Source: Cellulophaga sp. HaHaR_3_176
Lineage (GTDB): Bacteria > Bacteroidota > Bacteroidia > Flavobacteriales > Flavobacteriaceae
NCBI RefSeq assembly: GCF_019021925.1
Contig: NZ_CP058990.1
Location: 1,294,001-1,358,000 of the forward strand
Length of the DNA: 64,000 nucleotides
Reading direction: 5' to 3'
Below, one piece after another: positions 34,578 through 44,109 of this stretch (its first letter is position 1; each line of letters begins with the position of its first letter). The position numbers were made by a program, and so were the translations under genes. The notes beneath the pieces are model-generated. The model ran no database searches and was not told the origin of the DNA. It saw nothing but the letters and a program-made list of their open reading frames with translations.

Positions 34578-37490
34578 TTGAAAACTACATTATTAGAAAA
34601 TCTAGAAAGTAAATTAGAAGGTGAATTAAAAATAGATAAATTATCGAAAGCATTGTACTCTACCGATGCTTCTGTTTATCGAAAAACACCTTTAGCAGTT
34701 GCTTTTCCTAAAAGCGTAAGTGATATAAAAAATCTTATTTTATTTGCGAAAGATAATAATGTAGGTTTAATTCCGAGAACAGCAGGTACGTCTTTAGCAG
34801 GGCAATGTGTAGGTGATGGTATTGTTGTTGATGTTTCTAAAAATTTCACAAAAATACTTTCATTAGATGAAGATAAAATGCAAGTCACTGTACAACCAGG
34901 AGTTGTGCGTGATGAGTTAAACAATTATTTAGCTCCGTTTGGATTGTTTTTCGGACCAAATACATCTACAGCTAATAGATGTATGATTGGTGGTATGGTA
35001 GGTAATAATTCATCAGGTACAACATCTATTCAATATGGAGTTACTAGAGAATTTACAACAAGTTTAAAAACAATATTAGCCAATGGTGAAGAAGCTGAAT
35101 TTAAAGCTTTGACTTCAGATGAGTTCATAGCCAAAACAAAACTAGATTCTTTCGAAGGCTCCATCTATAAAAATTTATATAATGAGCTTTCTGTAAAAGA
35201 AACTCAAGATGAAATTATTAATGAATTTCCTAAACCTCAAATTCATAGAAGAAATACAGGTTATGCAATTGATGAATTGCTAAAGAGTTCAATTTTTGGA
35301 GGACAAAAACCTTTAATTAATGTTTGCGAATTATTAAGTGGTAGTGAAGGCACTTTAGCTTTCACAACTGAGATTACTTTACAATTATCTCCTGTACCTC
35401 CAACGCTATCAGCTATGGTGGTAACACATTACAATAGTCTCGAAGACTGTTTAACAGATGTGGCTCCAACTATGAAACACAATTTGCACACGTGCGAAAT
35501 GATGGACAAGGTAATTTTAGATTGTACTAAAAATAACCGAGAGCAACTTAAAAATAGGTTTTTTGTACAGGGAGATCCTGCTGCACTTTTATTGTTAGAA
35601 GTAAAATCAGAAACAGAAGAAGATTTAAAAGCACAAATTGAATCTTTATTAACAACAATAAAAGATTCTGGTTTAAGCTATTCTAATGCAATTTTAAATG
35701 CAGAAGAAGGTAAAATGGCAAGTGAATTGCGTAAAGCTGGTTTAGGTTTATTAGGTAATATTGTTGGAGATAAAAAAGCTGTTGCCTGTATAGAAGATAC
35801 AGCTGTAGCCGTAGAAGATTTAAAAGATTTTATAGGAGAGTTTACCGAAATAATGACCAAATACAAGCAGAATGCAGTTTATTATGCACATGCTGGAGCA
35901 GGGGAGTTACACTTAAGGCCAATTTTAAATCTTAAAAAATCAGAAGATGTTAGTCTTTTTAGAGCTATAACTACTGATGTAGCTTTCTTAACAAAAAAAT
36001 ACAAAGGGTCGTTTAGTGGCGAACATGGCGATGGAATAGTTAGAGCAGAATTTATCCCTATTATGATAGGGAATAAAAATTTCGAACTTTTAAAAAGAGT
36101 AAAAACATATTTCGATCCTAAAAGCATATTTAATCCAGGTAAAATTGTTGATGCATACCCAATGGATGAATCGTTGCGTTATGAAATTGACAGAAAAGAA
36201 CCTGAAATTAAAACATTATTAGATTTTTCTGATAGTGAAGGTATTTTAAAAGCTGCTGAAAAATGTAATGGTAGTGGTGATTGTAGAAAAAGCCATACAG
36301 CAGCAGGAGGGATGTGCCCTAGTTTTCATGCCACAAAAAACGAAAAGGATACTACAAGAGGTAGAGCAAATGCTTTAAGAGAATTTTTAACGACTTCAGA
36401 CGCACCTAACAAGTTCGATCAAAAAGAGTTAAAAGAAGTTTTTGATTTATGTTTAAGTTGTAAAGCTTGTGCTAGTGAGTGCCCAAGTAATGTAGATATT
36501 GCAACTTTAAAAACAGAGTTTTTATACCAATATCAAGAAGCAAATGGGTATCCTTTACGAGGAAAGTTATTTGCATATAATACAAAATTAAATAAATTAG
36601 GGAGTAAGGTTGCGGGCTTAACAAACGCTGTTTACGACTCTAGTTTTTTAGGTGGTTTGTTAAAAAAAGCCTCAGGCGTTGCTAAAGAAAGAAGCTTACC
36701 TAAGGTCTATAATTTTAATTTCAATAAACACCTTCAACTATTTAAAAATCAAAACATAAGTAAAAATAAAAATATAGTTCTTTATATAGATGAATTTACG
36801 AATTACTTAGATATAGAATTAGGAAAAGACGCTATTGAAGTGCTTACTAAATTAGGGTATTCTGTTGAGTTATTTTATGCAGAAAGCGGAAGAACATATT
36901 TGTCTAAAGGTTTTTTAAAAGAAGCTAAAAAGTTAGCTTTAGAGAATATACCAAAACTTCAGGCATTTGCAGAAAAAGGTCTACCTGTTGTTGGTTTAGA
37001 ACCTTCTGCGATATTAACTTTTAGAGATGAGTACAAGCGTTTTTCAACTGATAAGAAATCAGCTGAGTTAATAGCTGGTAATGTTTTCTTGATTGAAGAG
37101 TTTTTAGCTTCTGAAGCTCAAAAAGGTGAATTAACCTCTAATTTATTTACTGAAGAAACTAAAAAGGTTAAAATACATGGACACTGCCATCAAAAAGCAC
37201 TTTCTAATCAAAAAGTAACTTTCGATATTTTAAATTTACCTAAAAATTACGAAGTATCTATAATTACTTCAGGTTGTTGTGGTATGGCTGGTTCATTTGG
37301 TTACGAAAAAGAACATTATGAGATAAGTATGCAAGTAGGAGAATTAAAGCTTTTTCCAAGTGTTAGAAAAGCTTCTGCTGAAACTATTATATCTGCAAAC
37401 GGAACAAGTTGTCGTCATCAAATATATGATGGAACAAAAAGAGAAGCGAAGCACCCTATAACAATTTTAAAAGAAGCTTTAATCAGTTGA
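34578..37490 (+). CDS. FAD/Fe-S oxidoreductase (D-lactate/glycolate dehydrogenase-like)
   Basis: A 970-residue fusion of an FAD-linked oxidase (GlcD-like, about 1-530) and an Fe-S reductase (GlpC-like, about 555-970). The FAD domain has RTAGTSLAGQCVG and GMVGNNSSGTTSIQYG; the oxidase C-terminal domain has HGDGIVRAEF. Fe-S motifs are CNGSGDCRK...CP and CLSCKACASECP. CCG domains (HGHCHQKAL, SGCCGMAGSFG) follow. The best match is quinone-linked D-2-hydroxyacid (D-lactate) dehydrogenase. The start must be TTG at 34578: a TAA lies nine codons upstream and no ATG precedes the conserved STDASVYRKTPLAVAFP region. Its 3' end overlaps the convergent phosphoesterase gene by 12 bp. Confidence 0.9.
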   Translation: MKTTLLENLESKLEGELKIDKLSKALYSTDASVYRKTPLAVAFPKSVSDIKNLILFAKDNNVGLIPRTAGTSLAGQCVGDGIVVDVSKNFTKILSLDEDKMQVTVQPGVVRDELNNYLAPFGLFFGPNTSTANRCMIGGMVGNNSSGTTSIQYGVTREFTTSLKTILANGEEAEFKALTSDEFIAKTKLDSFEGSIYKNLYNELSVKETQDEIINEFPKPQIHRRNTGYAIDELLKSSIFGGQKPLINVCELLSGSEGTLAFTTEITLQLSPVPPTLSAMVVTHYNSLEDCLTDVAPTMKHNLHTCEMMDKVILDCTKNNREQLKNRFFVQGDPAALLLLEVKSETEEDLKAQIESLLTTIKDSGLSYSNAILNAEEGKMASELRKAGLGLLGNIVGDKKAVACIEDTAVAVEDLKDFIGEFTEIMTKYKQNAVYYAHAGAGELHLRPILNLKKSEDVSLFRAITTDVAFLTKKYKGSFSGEHGDGIVRAEFIPIMIGNKNFELLKRVKTYFDPKSIFNPGKIVDAYPMDESLRYEIDRKEPEIKTLLDFSDSEGILKAAEKCNGSGDCRKSHTAAGGMCPSFHATKNEKDTTRGRANALREFLTTSDAPNKFDQKELKEVFDLCLSCKACASECPSNVDIATLKTEFLYQYQEANGYPLRGKLFAYNTKLNKLGSKVAGLTNAVYDSSFLGGLLKKASGVAKERSLPKVYNFNFNKHLQLFKNQNISKNKNIVLYIDEFTNYLDIELGKDAIEVLTKLGYSVELFYAESGRTYLSKGFLKEAKKLALENIPKLQAFAEKGLPVVGLEPSAILTFRDEYKRFSTDKKSAELIAGNVFLIEEFLASEAQKGELTSNLFTEETKKVKIHGHCHQKALSNQKVTFDILNLPKNYEVSIITSGCCGMAGSFGYEKEHYEISMQVGELKLFPSVRKASAETIISANGTSCRHQIYDGTKREAKHPITILKEALIS

Positions 37491-38330
37491 AGGTGATGAC
37501 CCTTTTTCTTTTTTAGAAGTGATAGATGCTATTAATTCGTGAATATCTAAGTCTTTTATGTCTTCATCTGCATAAAAGGGTGAAAGCTTATCGTTTGAAT
37601 AGTTATAAATTTTCCACCTTTTAAAAGAGTATTCTAAAGCAGTTAAATTTTCTACCCAATCACCAGAGTTTAGGTAAGTGCATTGTCCTAATTTGTTTTC
37701 AAATACTTCCTTTTTTGGTTGGTGTATGTGTCCACAAATAACATAATTATATCCATTTTCTATTGCTAGTTCTGCTGCTGTTTTTTCAAAGTCATTAATA
37801 TATTTAACAGCTCCTTTTACACTGTTTTTTATTCTTTTAGACAGTGAAAATTTTTCCTTCCCCATTTTAATTAAAAACCAATTGATAATTCTGTTAATTA
37901 TAATTAGAAGATCATAGCCATAACCGCCTAATTTTGCTAACCATTTGGCATTTTGTATAGAGGCATCAAAAACATCGCCATGAAAAAACCAACATTTTTT
38001 TCCATGTAAATCAAGTACAAGTTTGTCAACAATACTAACATAACCTATTGATGTACCGCTGAACTTTCGTAGCATTTCATCATGATTTCCCGTTATATAA
38101 ATCACTTCAGTACCGTTAGAAGCCATACCTATAATTTTTTTTAAAACCTTTAGGTGTGAAGGTGGAAAGTAGCGTTTACTAAATTGCCAGATATCAATAA
38201 TATCTCCGTTTAAAATAAGTTTTTTAGGTTGTATGCTATTTAGGTAAGAAATAAGTTCATCGGCATGACAACCATAAGTTCCCAAATGTACATCTGAAAT
38301 AACGGCTACATCTATTTTTCTTTTTTTCAA
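37479..38330 (-). CDS. LpxH-like metallophosphoesterase
   Basis: A 283-residue calcineurin-like phosphoesterase: ISDVHLGTYG (metal site 1), LNGDIIDIW (site 2), TGNHDE (site 3), WFFHGDVFD and ICGHIHQPKK are all present. It resembles the LpxH/UDP-2,3-diacylglucosamine diphosphatase family of lipid A synthesis; the YDLLIIINRIINW insert is typical of the Bacteroidetes form. The exact reaction is likely but not certain. The C terminus overlaps the 3' end of the FAD/Fe-S gene. A TATATTTG box (38347-38354) lies 16 bp upstream. Confidence 0.83.
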   Translation of the reverse strand: MKKRKIDVAVISDVHLGTYGCHADELISYLNSIQPKKLILNGDIIDIWQFSKRYFPPSHLKVLKKIIGMASNGTEVIYITGNHDEMLRKFSGTSIGYVSIVDKLVLDLHGKKCWFFHGDVFDASIQNAKWLAKLGGYGYDLLIIINRIINWFLIKMGKEKFSLSKRIKNSVKGAVKYINDFEKTAAELAIENGYNYVICGHIHQPKKEVFENKLGQCTYLNSGDWVENLTALEYSFKRWKIYNYSNDKLSPFYADEDIKDLDIHELIASITSKKEKGSSPSTD

Positions 38331-38346
38331 AATCTATCTGTTTTCA

Positions 38347-38354
38347 CAAATATA
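38347..38354 (-). promoter_or_regulatory. -7 promoter box of phosphoesterase gene
   Basis: Minus-strand TATATTTG, 16 bp from the start codon at 38330. Confidence 0.45.
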
Positions 38355-38469
38355 TACTTGAAGGTATAAAGTAATTATCATTTAAAAATCAACAATTTAT
38401 CAGCTAATTGTTAAGTTTTTATTATGTGTTTTATTACAAAGTAAATTCTGCATTAAGAGGCTTCTAAGT

Positions 38470-38500
38470 TTTGCATTGTATCATTTTAGAATTACCTTTG
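38470..38500 (+). promoter_or_regulatory. promoter of aroC
   Basis: TTTG (38470-38473), 19-nt spacer, TACCTTTG (38493-38500): a full match to the Bacteroidetes consensus. The ATG at 38522 follows after 21 nt. Confidence 0.7.
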
Positions 38501-38521
38501 AAAGGTTAAATTTTATTAGAA

Positions 38522-39586
38522 ATGGCAGGAAATACTATCGGAAATTTGTTTAAAATATCCACTTTTGGAGAATCACATGGTGTAGCAATTGGTGGAGTTA
38601 TAGATGGTTGCCCTGCAGGTATAACAATAGATTTTGATGCTATTCAAAAAGAATTAGACCGTCGTAAGCCTGGTCAATCAGCAATTGTAACACAAAGAAA
38701 AGAACCAGATACGGTAGAGTTTTATTCAGGTATTTTTGAAGGAAAAACTACAGGTACGCCAATTGGCTTTGCTATACATAATACAAATCAAAAATCTCAC
38801 GATTATTCTCACATAAAAGATTCATACAGACCTTCGCATGCAGATTATGTGTATGATCAAAAATATGGTTTTAGAGATTATCGAGGTGGTGGTCGTAGTT
38901 CTGCTCGTGAAACAGCTAGTAGAGTAGTTGCAGGTGCAATTGCTAAACAATTTTTAAGCACTATAAAAATAAATGCATTTGTTTCTCAAGTTGGCTCTTT
39001 AAAGCTAGATAAAGAATATTCAGAATTAGATTTTTCACTAATAGAGAGTAACCCTGTTCGTTGTCCTGATCAAGCTACTGCTGCTAAAATGGAAGAGTAT
39101 ATTAAAAAAATAAAAAAAGAAGGTGATACCATAGGTGGTGTAATTACTTGTGTTATACAAAATGTACCTGTTGGTTTAGGAGAACCTGTTTTTGATAAAT
39201 TGCATGCAGAGCTAGGTAAAGCTATGTTATCAATAAATGCAGTTAAAGGGTTTGAATATGGTAGTGGCTTTGACGGTGTTGCGATGAAAGGTAGTGATCA
39301 TAACGATCAATATAATTCTGATGGCACAACAAAAACAAACAGAAGTGGAGGTATCCAAGGTGGTATTTCTAATGGTATGGATATCTATTTTAATGTCGCT
39401 TTTAAACCCGTTGCTACTGTAATACAACCATATGAAACTATTGATAAAGAAGGGAATATGGTAAAAACACAAGGTAAAGGACGTCATGACCCTTGTGTAG
39501 TGCCTAGAGCAGTACCTATTGTGGAGGCAATGGCTGCTATAGTGTTGGCAGACTATTCTTTATTAAACAGAACCATAAAATTATAG
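38522..39586 (+). CDS. aroC: chorismate synthase
   Basis: A 354-residue FMN-dependent lyase that makes chorismate from EPSP, the last step of the shikimate pathway. Family motifs are complete: GESHG near the N terminus, the [14 protein letters not shown] segment, [19 protein letters not shown] and the [24 protein letters not shown] region, with [17 protein letters not shown] at the end. Length is normal. Its promoter is one of the clearest in the window. It is followed by the symporter gene after 60 nt, perhaps on a separate promoter. Confidence 0.97.
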   Translation: MAGNTIGNLFKISTFGESHGVAIGGVIDGCPAGITIDFDAIQKELDRRKPGQSAIVTQRKEPDTVEFYSGIFEGKTTGTPIGFAIHNTNQKSHDYSHIKDSYRPSHADYVYDQKYGFRDYRGGGRSSARETASRVVAGAIAKQFLSTIKINAFVSQVGSLKLDKEYSELDFSLIESNPVRCPDQATAAKMEEYIKKIKKEGDTIGGVITCVIQNVPVGLGEPVFDKLHAELGKAMLSINAVKGFEYGSGFDGVAMKGSDHNDQYNSDGTTKTNRSGGIQGGISNGMDIYFNVAFKPVATVIQPYETIDKEGNMVKTQGKGRHDPCVVPRAVPIVEAMAAIVLADYSLLNRTIKL

Positions 39587-39646
39587 TTAGGGATTTGGTA
39601 GATTAAGGTTCAAAACTGTATCTTTCTGTCCTAAACTAATTATTTT

Positions 39647-40948
39647 ATGAAGAAATTGGAATTGCATTGGCAAATTTTAATAGGCATGTTAGCCGGAGTA
39701 TTATTTGCATTTATAATGGTTCAATTTAATTGGGGTGCAAAATTTGTTTCAGATTGGATAAAACCTTTCGGGAATATATTTATTAACTCTCTTAAACTTA
39801 TTGCAGTTCCTTTAATACTTGCTTCACTAATAAAAGGAGTCTCAGATTTAAAAGATATCTCTAAGCTTTCTCAAATGGGAGGTAGGACTATAGTAATATA
39901 TATATTTACTACTATAGTAGCAGTTTCTATAGGTTTAGCAGTAGTAAACGTTATACAACCAGGAAAATCTATATCAGAAGAAACAAGAACCCAATTAGTT
40001 GAAAACTATAAAGGTGATGCTGATTCTAGAATTGCACAAGCACACAAGCAAGAAGAATCTGGACCATTACAGGCGCTTGAAGATATTGTACCTAGTAATA
40101 TTTTTAAAGCGGCAAGTGACAATGGTAACATGCTACAAGTAATATTCTTTGCTATTTTCTTCGGTATTGGATTGATTCTTATCCCTGAAGAACATTCAAC
40201 ACCAGTAAAAAAATTCTTTGACGGTTTTAACGAAGTAATTCTAAAACTGATTGATTTAATTATGCTAGCTGCTCCGTTTGGAGTATTTGCTTTATTAGCA
40301 GCACTAGTGGTTGAATCCCCTAGTTTAGATCTTTTTAAAGCATTAGCTTGGTATGCATTGTGTGTTATTGTCGGTCTATTTTTAATGATATGTGTATATG
40401 TTGGTTTGGTATGGTTATTCACTAAAAAATCACCTTCCTTTTTCTTAAAAGCAATGTCACCTGCACAACTTTTAGCATTCTCTACAAGCTCTAGCGCTGC
40501 TACATTACCGGTTACAATGGAACGTGTAGAAGAGCATTTAGGAGTAGATGAAGAGGTTACCAGCTTTGTACTACCTATTGGAGCTACTATTAATATGGAT
40601 GGCACAAGTTTATACCAAGCTGTAGCTGCTATTTTTATAGCACAAGCATTCGGAATGGATTTAGATTTGTGGGCTCAATTAGGAATTATTGTTACCGCTA
40701 CACTAGCTTCTATTGGTAGTGCCGCTGTTCCAGGAGCAGGTATGGTAATGCTTGTTATTGTTCTTTCTCAGGCAGGAATACCAGAAGCTGGTCTTGCTTT
40801 GATTTTTGCAGTAGATAGACCATTAGATATGTGTAGAACTGTTGTAAATGTTACGGGTGATGCTGCTGTATCTATGATTGTTGCTAAATCTGTAGATAAA
40901 TTACATGAACCTAAAGAGAAAAAATGGGACGATAACTATAAAGCCTAA
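39647..40948 (+). CDS. dicarboxylate/amino acid:cation symporter
   Basis: A 433-residue inner-membrane transporter of the DAACS (GltP/DctA) family, coupling Na+ or H+ to uptake of glutamate, aspartate or C4-dicarboxylates. Seen are eight or so membrane helices, the serine-rich reentrant loop FSTSSSAATLPVT, the NMDGTSLY motif for cation/substrate binding and the second reentrant loop GSAAVPGAGMVML. The DRPLDMCRTVVNVTGD segment with Arg suggests an acidic substrate. An approximate promoter (TTTG, then TATCTTTC with one mismatch) is just upstream. It ends at a terminator. Confidence 0.93.
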   Translation: MKKLELHWQILIGMLAGVLFAFIMVQFNWGAKFVSDWIKPFGNIFINSLKLIAVPLILASLIKGVSDLKDISKLSQMGGRTIVIYIFTTIVAVSIGLAVVNVIQPGKSISEETRTQLVENYKGDADSRIAQAHKQEESGPLQALEDIVPSNIFKAASDNGNMLQVIFFAIFFGIGLILIPEEHSTPVKKFFDGFNEVILKLIDLIMLAAPFGVFALLAALVVESPSLDLFKALAWYALCVIVGLFLMICVYVGLVWLFTKKSPSFFLKAMSPAQLLAFSTSSSAATLPVTMERVEEHLGVDEEVTSFVLPIGATINMDGTSLYQAVAAIFIAQAFGMDLDLWAQLGIIVTATLASIGSAAVPGAGMVMLVIVLSQAGIPEAGLALIFAVDRPLDMCRTVVNVTGDAAVSMIVAKSVDKLHEPKEKKWDDNYKA

Positions 40949-40967
40949 AAACAATCATTTAAATATA

Positions 40968-40999
40968 AAAAAAAGAGTCCTATTTTGGACTCTTTTTTT
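40968..40999. terminator. bidirectional terminator hairpin
   Basis: AAAAAAAGAGTCC, 6-nt loop TATTTT, GGACTCTTTTTTT. It ends the symporter gene; it also lies 109 bp beyond the stop of the convergent lipid operon and may stop that transcript. Confidence 0.9.
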
Positions 41000-41107
41000 A
41001 TGCTTATTCATGAAATTTATCTGGTATAAGTTATACACTCTATAGACATATAAGCATCTTAAAGTAAAATAGCATCATTTGATTTACAACAAATTAACTA
41101 ATACTAC

Positions 41108-42802
41108 TTAAAAATTTACTTTAGCTGATGAAACGGTGAAGATTCCAAAATCATCAATGAGCATGGTTTCTTTATAGATTCCGTTATACGCCATCAATCT
41201 ATCTAATTCTTTTTGAGATCTTCTTCTCATCACCCAATTTTTCTTTTGATGACTATTTAAAACATAAGCAATCATTTTCAATTGTGGATGCCAAGGCTGA
41301 CCCGTATAGACCACATTAGCATTCTTTTCTGCTACAGACTGTATTCCTGCAAGCGCTTTACTCGCCATTTCATTATCACCAAAGAGTTCTAATATCCCGG
41401 ACACAATAATAATAGTTGGCTCAAAATTAATTTTCGTATAGGTTTCCGGGTCAAAACAATCAAAATCTGTAAATCGTACGTTCTTATAACCTTTACTGTC
41501 AATAACTTTCTGTCCTATTTCAATATTCTCTTTTACAAATTCATTGATTACAATTTCTGCCTCGGGGTATTTATCCTTAATGTCAAAAAGGTAATTTCCG
41601 GTACCACCAGCAATGTCCAAGATTTTAATCGTACGGCCTTCTTTTATTAAGTTTTCTATATTCTTTTCTAAAAGTTGTAATAGGTGTTGCTTTCGTATTC
41701 TAATTCCTCGCCAACCTATTGCTTCAAGGTAATTTTTATCCATTATAGTTCCAAAACCTAATTTGCCTTTAGGTTTATTATGGTAGACATAATCTAAAGA
41801 TGCTCCAGAGTCAAAACCATGTTCTAGGCCAATAGCCATTCCATTACTAATTTTTCCTATTTTACTTAAAGACCATTTTTGAAACTTGAAATTTAAGTTA
41901 TTACCTTCTTTATTTTGTAGACTCTTATGTTCTACTATTGAAAATTGGTCTGGCTCAAGGCTAAGCTTTTTCTGGGGCTGATTAAAACTCTGTACTGCAA
42001 AAGCTTTTATCTTATCATAGACAAGTTCTTTATTCGTTTCAAACAAAATGCCATGAAAAAAGTCTGGCAATACTTCAAGTTGCTTTAAATTTGTGTCTAA
42101 CTTATTGAAAAATATTTTTTGATCTTTATTAAATACCACCTTGTCTTTCTCTGCAGACAAAATAAGTGTTGGTGTATCTATAGCCTCTGCATCTTCTACC
42201 AAGCGTTTACCTGCATCTGCTAAGTCTATTAATAAATTTGCATCAATAGACCGTGTAATTAGAGAATCTGTATCATAGGCTTTCTGCTGTGCTACATCGT
42301 GCGTTAGCATGGTAGATTTTACATAACTTTTAATAATCAAACCCTTCTTTAGCTTAGTACCCAAAGTAATCATCTCATTCGCTAAAGGTACAATTAGGTT
42401 TATTTTAAAAGCCGGAGCAAGCAATGCCATACCTGCAATATTCGGCGCATAATCATGAACCCATGCAGAAGCAACTACACCACCAATACTATTAGCTATT
42501 ACAAAAATATCAGTACTAGGTATGGTGTATGCTGATTTTAAATAGTGCGCAAAAACATCTAAATCTCTCACATAATCCATAAAAACAGAAGATGTTTCCG
42601 TCTTCGTATGGCCATGACCACGAAGATCAAAAGCAAAAATATTATACTCTGAAAATTGAGAAGAGGTGGCAATATCATTTAAACGCTCAGAATGTTCATG
42701 TCCACGGTGAATGATGATAACACTCTTTTGAGATGGCTTGAAATTCCATTTGCGATAAAAAATTTCGCTTCCATCAAAACTATTAAAATGTCCATTGCTC
42801 AT
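41108..42802 (-). CDS. fused alpha/beta-hydrolase and SAM-dependent methyltransferase
   Basis: A 564-residue two-domain protein. Residues about 1-275 are a monoacylglycerol-lipase-like alpha/beta-hydrolase: IIHRGHEHSERL oxyanion region, nucleophile in ANSIGG (first Gly of GxSxG replaced by Ala), Asp in SAEKDKVVF and His in PDFFHG. Residues about 310-564 are a class I methyltransferase with motif I DIAGGTGNY. This fusion is known by annotation in several phyla; I know of no product. It is the last gene of the six-gene lipid operon and overlaps the PAP2-phosphatase gene by 4 nt. A role in hydrolysing or methylating a lipid head group is inference. Confidence 0.88.
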   Translation of the reverse strand: MSNGHFNSFDGSEIFYRKWNFKPSQKSVIIIHRGHEHSERLNDIATSSQFSEYNIFAFDLRGHGHTKTETSSVFMDYVRDLDVFAHYLKSAYTIPSTDIFVIANSIGGVVASAWVHDYAPNIAGMALLAPAFKINLIVPLANEMITLGTKLKKGLIIKSYVKSTMLTHDVAQQKAYDTDSLITRSIDANLLIDLADAGKRLVEDAEAIDTPTLILSAEKDKVVFNKDQKIFFNKLDTNLKQLEVLPDFFHGILFETNKELVYDKIKAFAVQSFNQPQKKLSLEPDQFSIVEHKSLQNKEGNNLNFKFQKWSLSKIGKISNGMAIGLEHGFDSGASLDYVYHNKPKGKLGFGTIMDKNYLEAIGWRGIRIRKQHLLQLLEKNIENLIKEGRTIKILDIAGGTGNYLFDIKDKYPEAEIVINEFVKENIEIGQKVIDSKGYKNVRFTDFDCFDPETYTKINFEPTIIIVSGILELFGDNEMASKALAGIQSVAEKNANVVYTGQPWHPQLKMIAYVLNSHQKKNWVMRRRSQKELDRLMAYNGIYKETMLIDDFGIFTVSSAKVNF

Positions 42803-44109
42803 ATATTGATTGTCTTTAAAAAATCCTGTACATAGCTATGTATTACAGCATTTTTATGGGTGGTTTTTATTTTTAGTACTGCTTCGTCTAAAGGTAAAGA
42901 TAGAATATTTTTCACAACAAGAATTCCTATAAATGTACTTCTACTAACCCCAATAGTACAATGAATTAGTATTTTTCCACCTTTAGGTAATTCTTTGTAA
43001 TGTGTTGTTATTTCTAAGACGATTCTTTTAATTTCGATAATATCGAAAGCTCCGATATCCAATAAGGGAACAGCATTGTATAGACAATTTTGTTTTATTG
43101 CTTTATTTTCTTCCAATTCTGCCGAAAAATCATACACTAATGTGTTTTGATTGCCATTAAAATTTTGAAATTCTGAATAATCAAGCCTCGACGAAACATA
43201 CAGCTTTGGAATAAGTTCTATAGGCTTTTTATTTTTCCTTAAAAATTTCCAAAACAACCAGTACAGCCCGATGTATGGGAAATACACTATTTTTTTATAC
43301 CACGGAATAGTACCCTGGTTATTTTTTAAAAAGTATATGCTATTTTTTTGGTAATGATACCCCACTAAAAATAGAACCAATGTGGGCCATAATAAAATGA
43401 GTCCGCTCGCATGATAAAATTCAAAGACCACCAGACTTAACAGAATCACCAGCCAGCTTCCTAAAAAATAATAGTTGGCAAGGTGAAAGCTTCGCAGCTT
43501 AAAATTATTATCCTGTGCTGGAAAAACGATAAAGCTCAATTGCCCTAAAATAGCCCCAGTAACGACATCTAGCAAATGATGTTGATAGGTGGTGAGTGTG
43601 GAAAGGCCCAATAACATGAGCCATACTGCTGCCACATATCGCCACGCATTTTTCAAATTTCTAAAGACAGACCAAAATATAAAAGCAAAAGCAATATGTA
43701 ATGATGGAGCTTCATTGAAAGGAGAATCTACTTTTTCAATAAATTGAAAGAAAAAATTGAATAAAATAGTACTCGTTTCTGGTTTTATGAATGAAAATTT
43801 TAAAGGGAATAATAGAAAGAAAAGTCCGCCAACAACACTCACAAATAATACCCGTTTTGTCAAAGTCTGTAGTTCTTGCCTTGTTTTACAAAGAAAAAAG
43901 ACAATAACAAAAAATATTCCGCTGGTCATATAAGGAATTACTGTCCAAGCAATAAAGGGGGTATACTTCTCAAAACTAAAAATAAATGAAGGCACATAAT
44001 CTAACGTAGACGCATACCAAGCATTCACATTATAAAACAGACTAAATACAGTAGCACAGAGCGCCGCTAGCTTTATTCTTATCCCTATTGCTATTCTTGT
44101 TTCATCCAT
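42799..44109 (-). CDS. fused PAP2 and dual-specificity phosphatase
   Basis: A 436-residue membrane protein. The N-terminal part (about 15-260) has several helices and a PAP2-type site: APSLHIA in place of PSGH, and HHLLD for the H-x3-D of the third motif. The PSLH form recalls Aur1/inositolphosphotransferase-like PAP2 proteins. The C-terminal part (about 290-436) is a cysteine phosphatase with HCTIGVSRS, the HCx5R loop of dual-specificity and PTPMT1-like lipid phosphatases. Both domains suit removal or transfer of phosphate on a phospholipid. It overlaps the SDR gene by 19 nt and the hydrolase-methyltransferase gene by 4 nt, so it is translationally coupled. Confidence 0.9.
   Translation of the reverse strand: MDETRIAIGIRIKLAALCATVFSLFYNVNAWYASTLDYVPSFIFSFEKYTPFIAWTVIPYMTSGIFFVIVFFLCKTRQELQTLTKRVLFVSVVGGLFFLLFPLKFSFIKPETSTILFNFFFQFIEKVDSPFNEAPSLHIAFAFIFWSVFRNLKNAWRYVAAVWLMLLGLSTLTTYQHHLLDVVTGAILGQLSFIVFPAQDNNFKLRSFHLANYYFLGSWLVILLSLVVFEFYHASGLILLWPTLVLFLVGYHYQKNSIYFLKNNQGTIPWYKKIVYFPYIGLYWLFWKFLRKNKKPIELIPKLYVSSRLDYSEFQNFNGNQNTLVYDFSAELEENKAIKQNCLYNAVPLLDIGAFDIIEIKRIVLEITTHYKELPKGGKILIHCTIGVSRSTFIGILVVKNILSLPLDEAVLKIKTTHKNAVIHSYVQDFLKTINI

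Noticed and set aside
40006..40605. 199-codon minus-strand frame inside the symporter gene
   Set aside because: It is antisense to a well-supported transporter and its product has no recognisable features.
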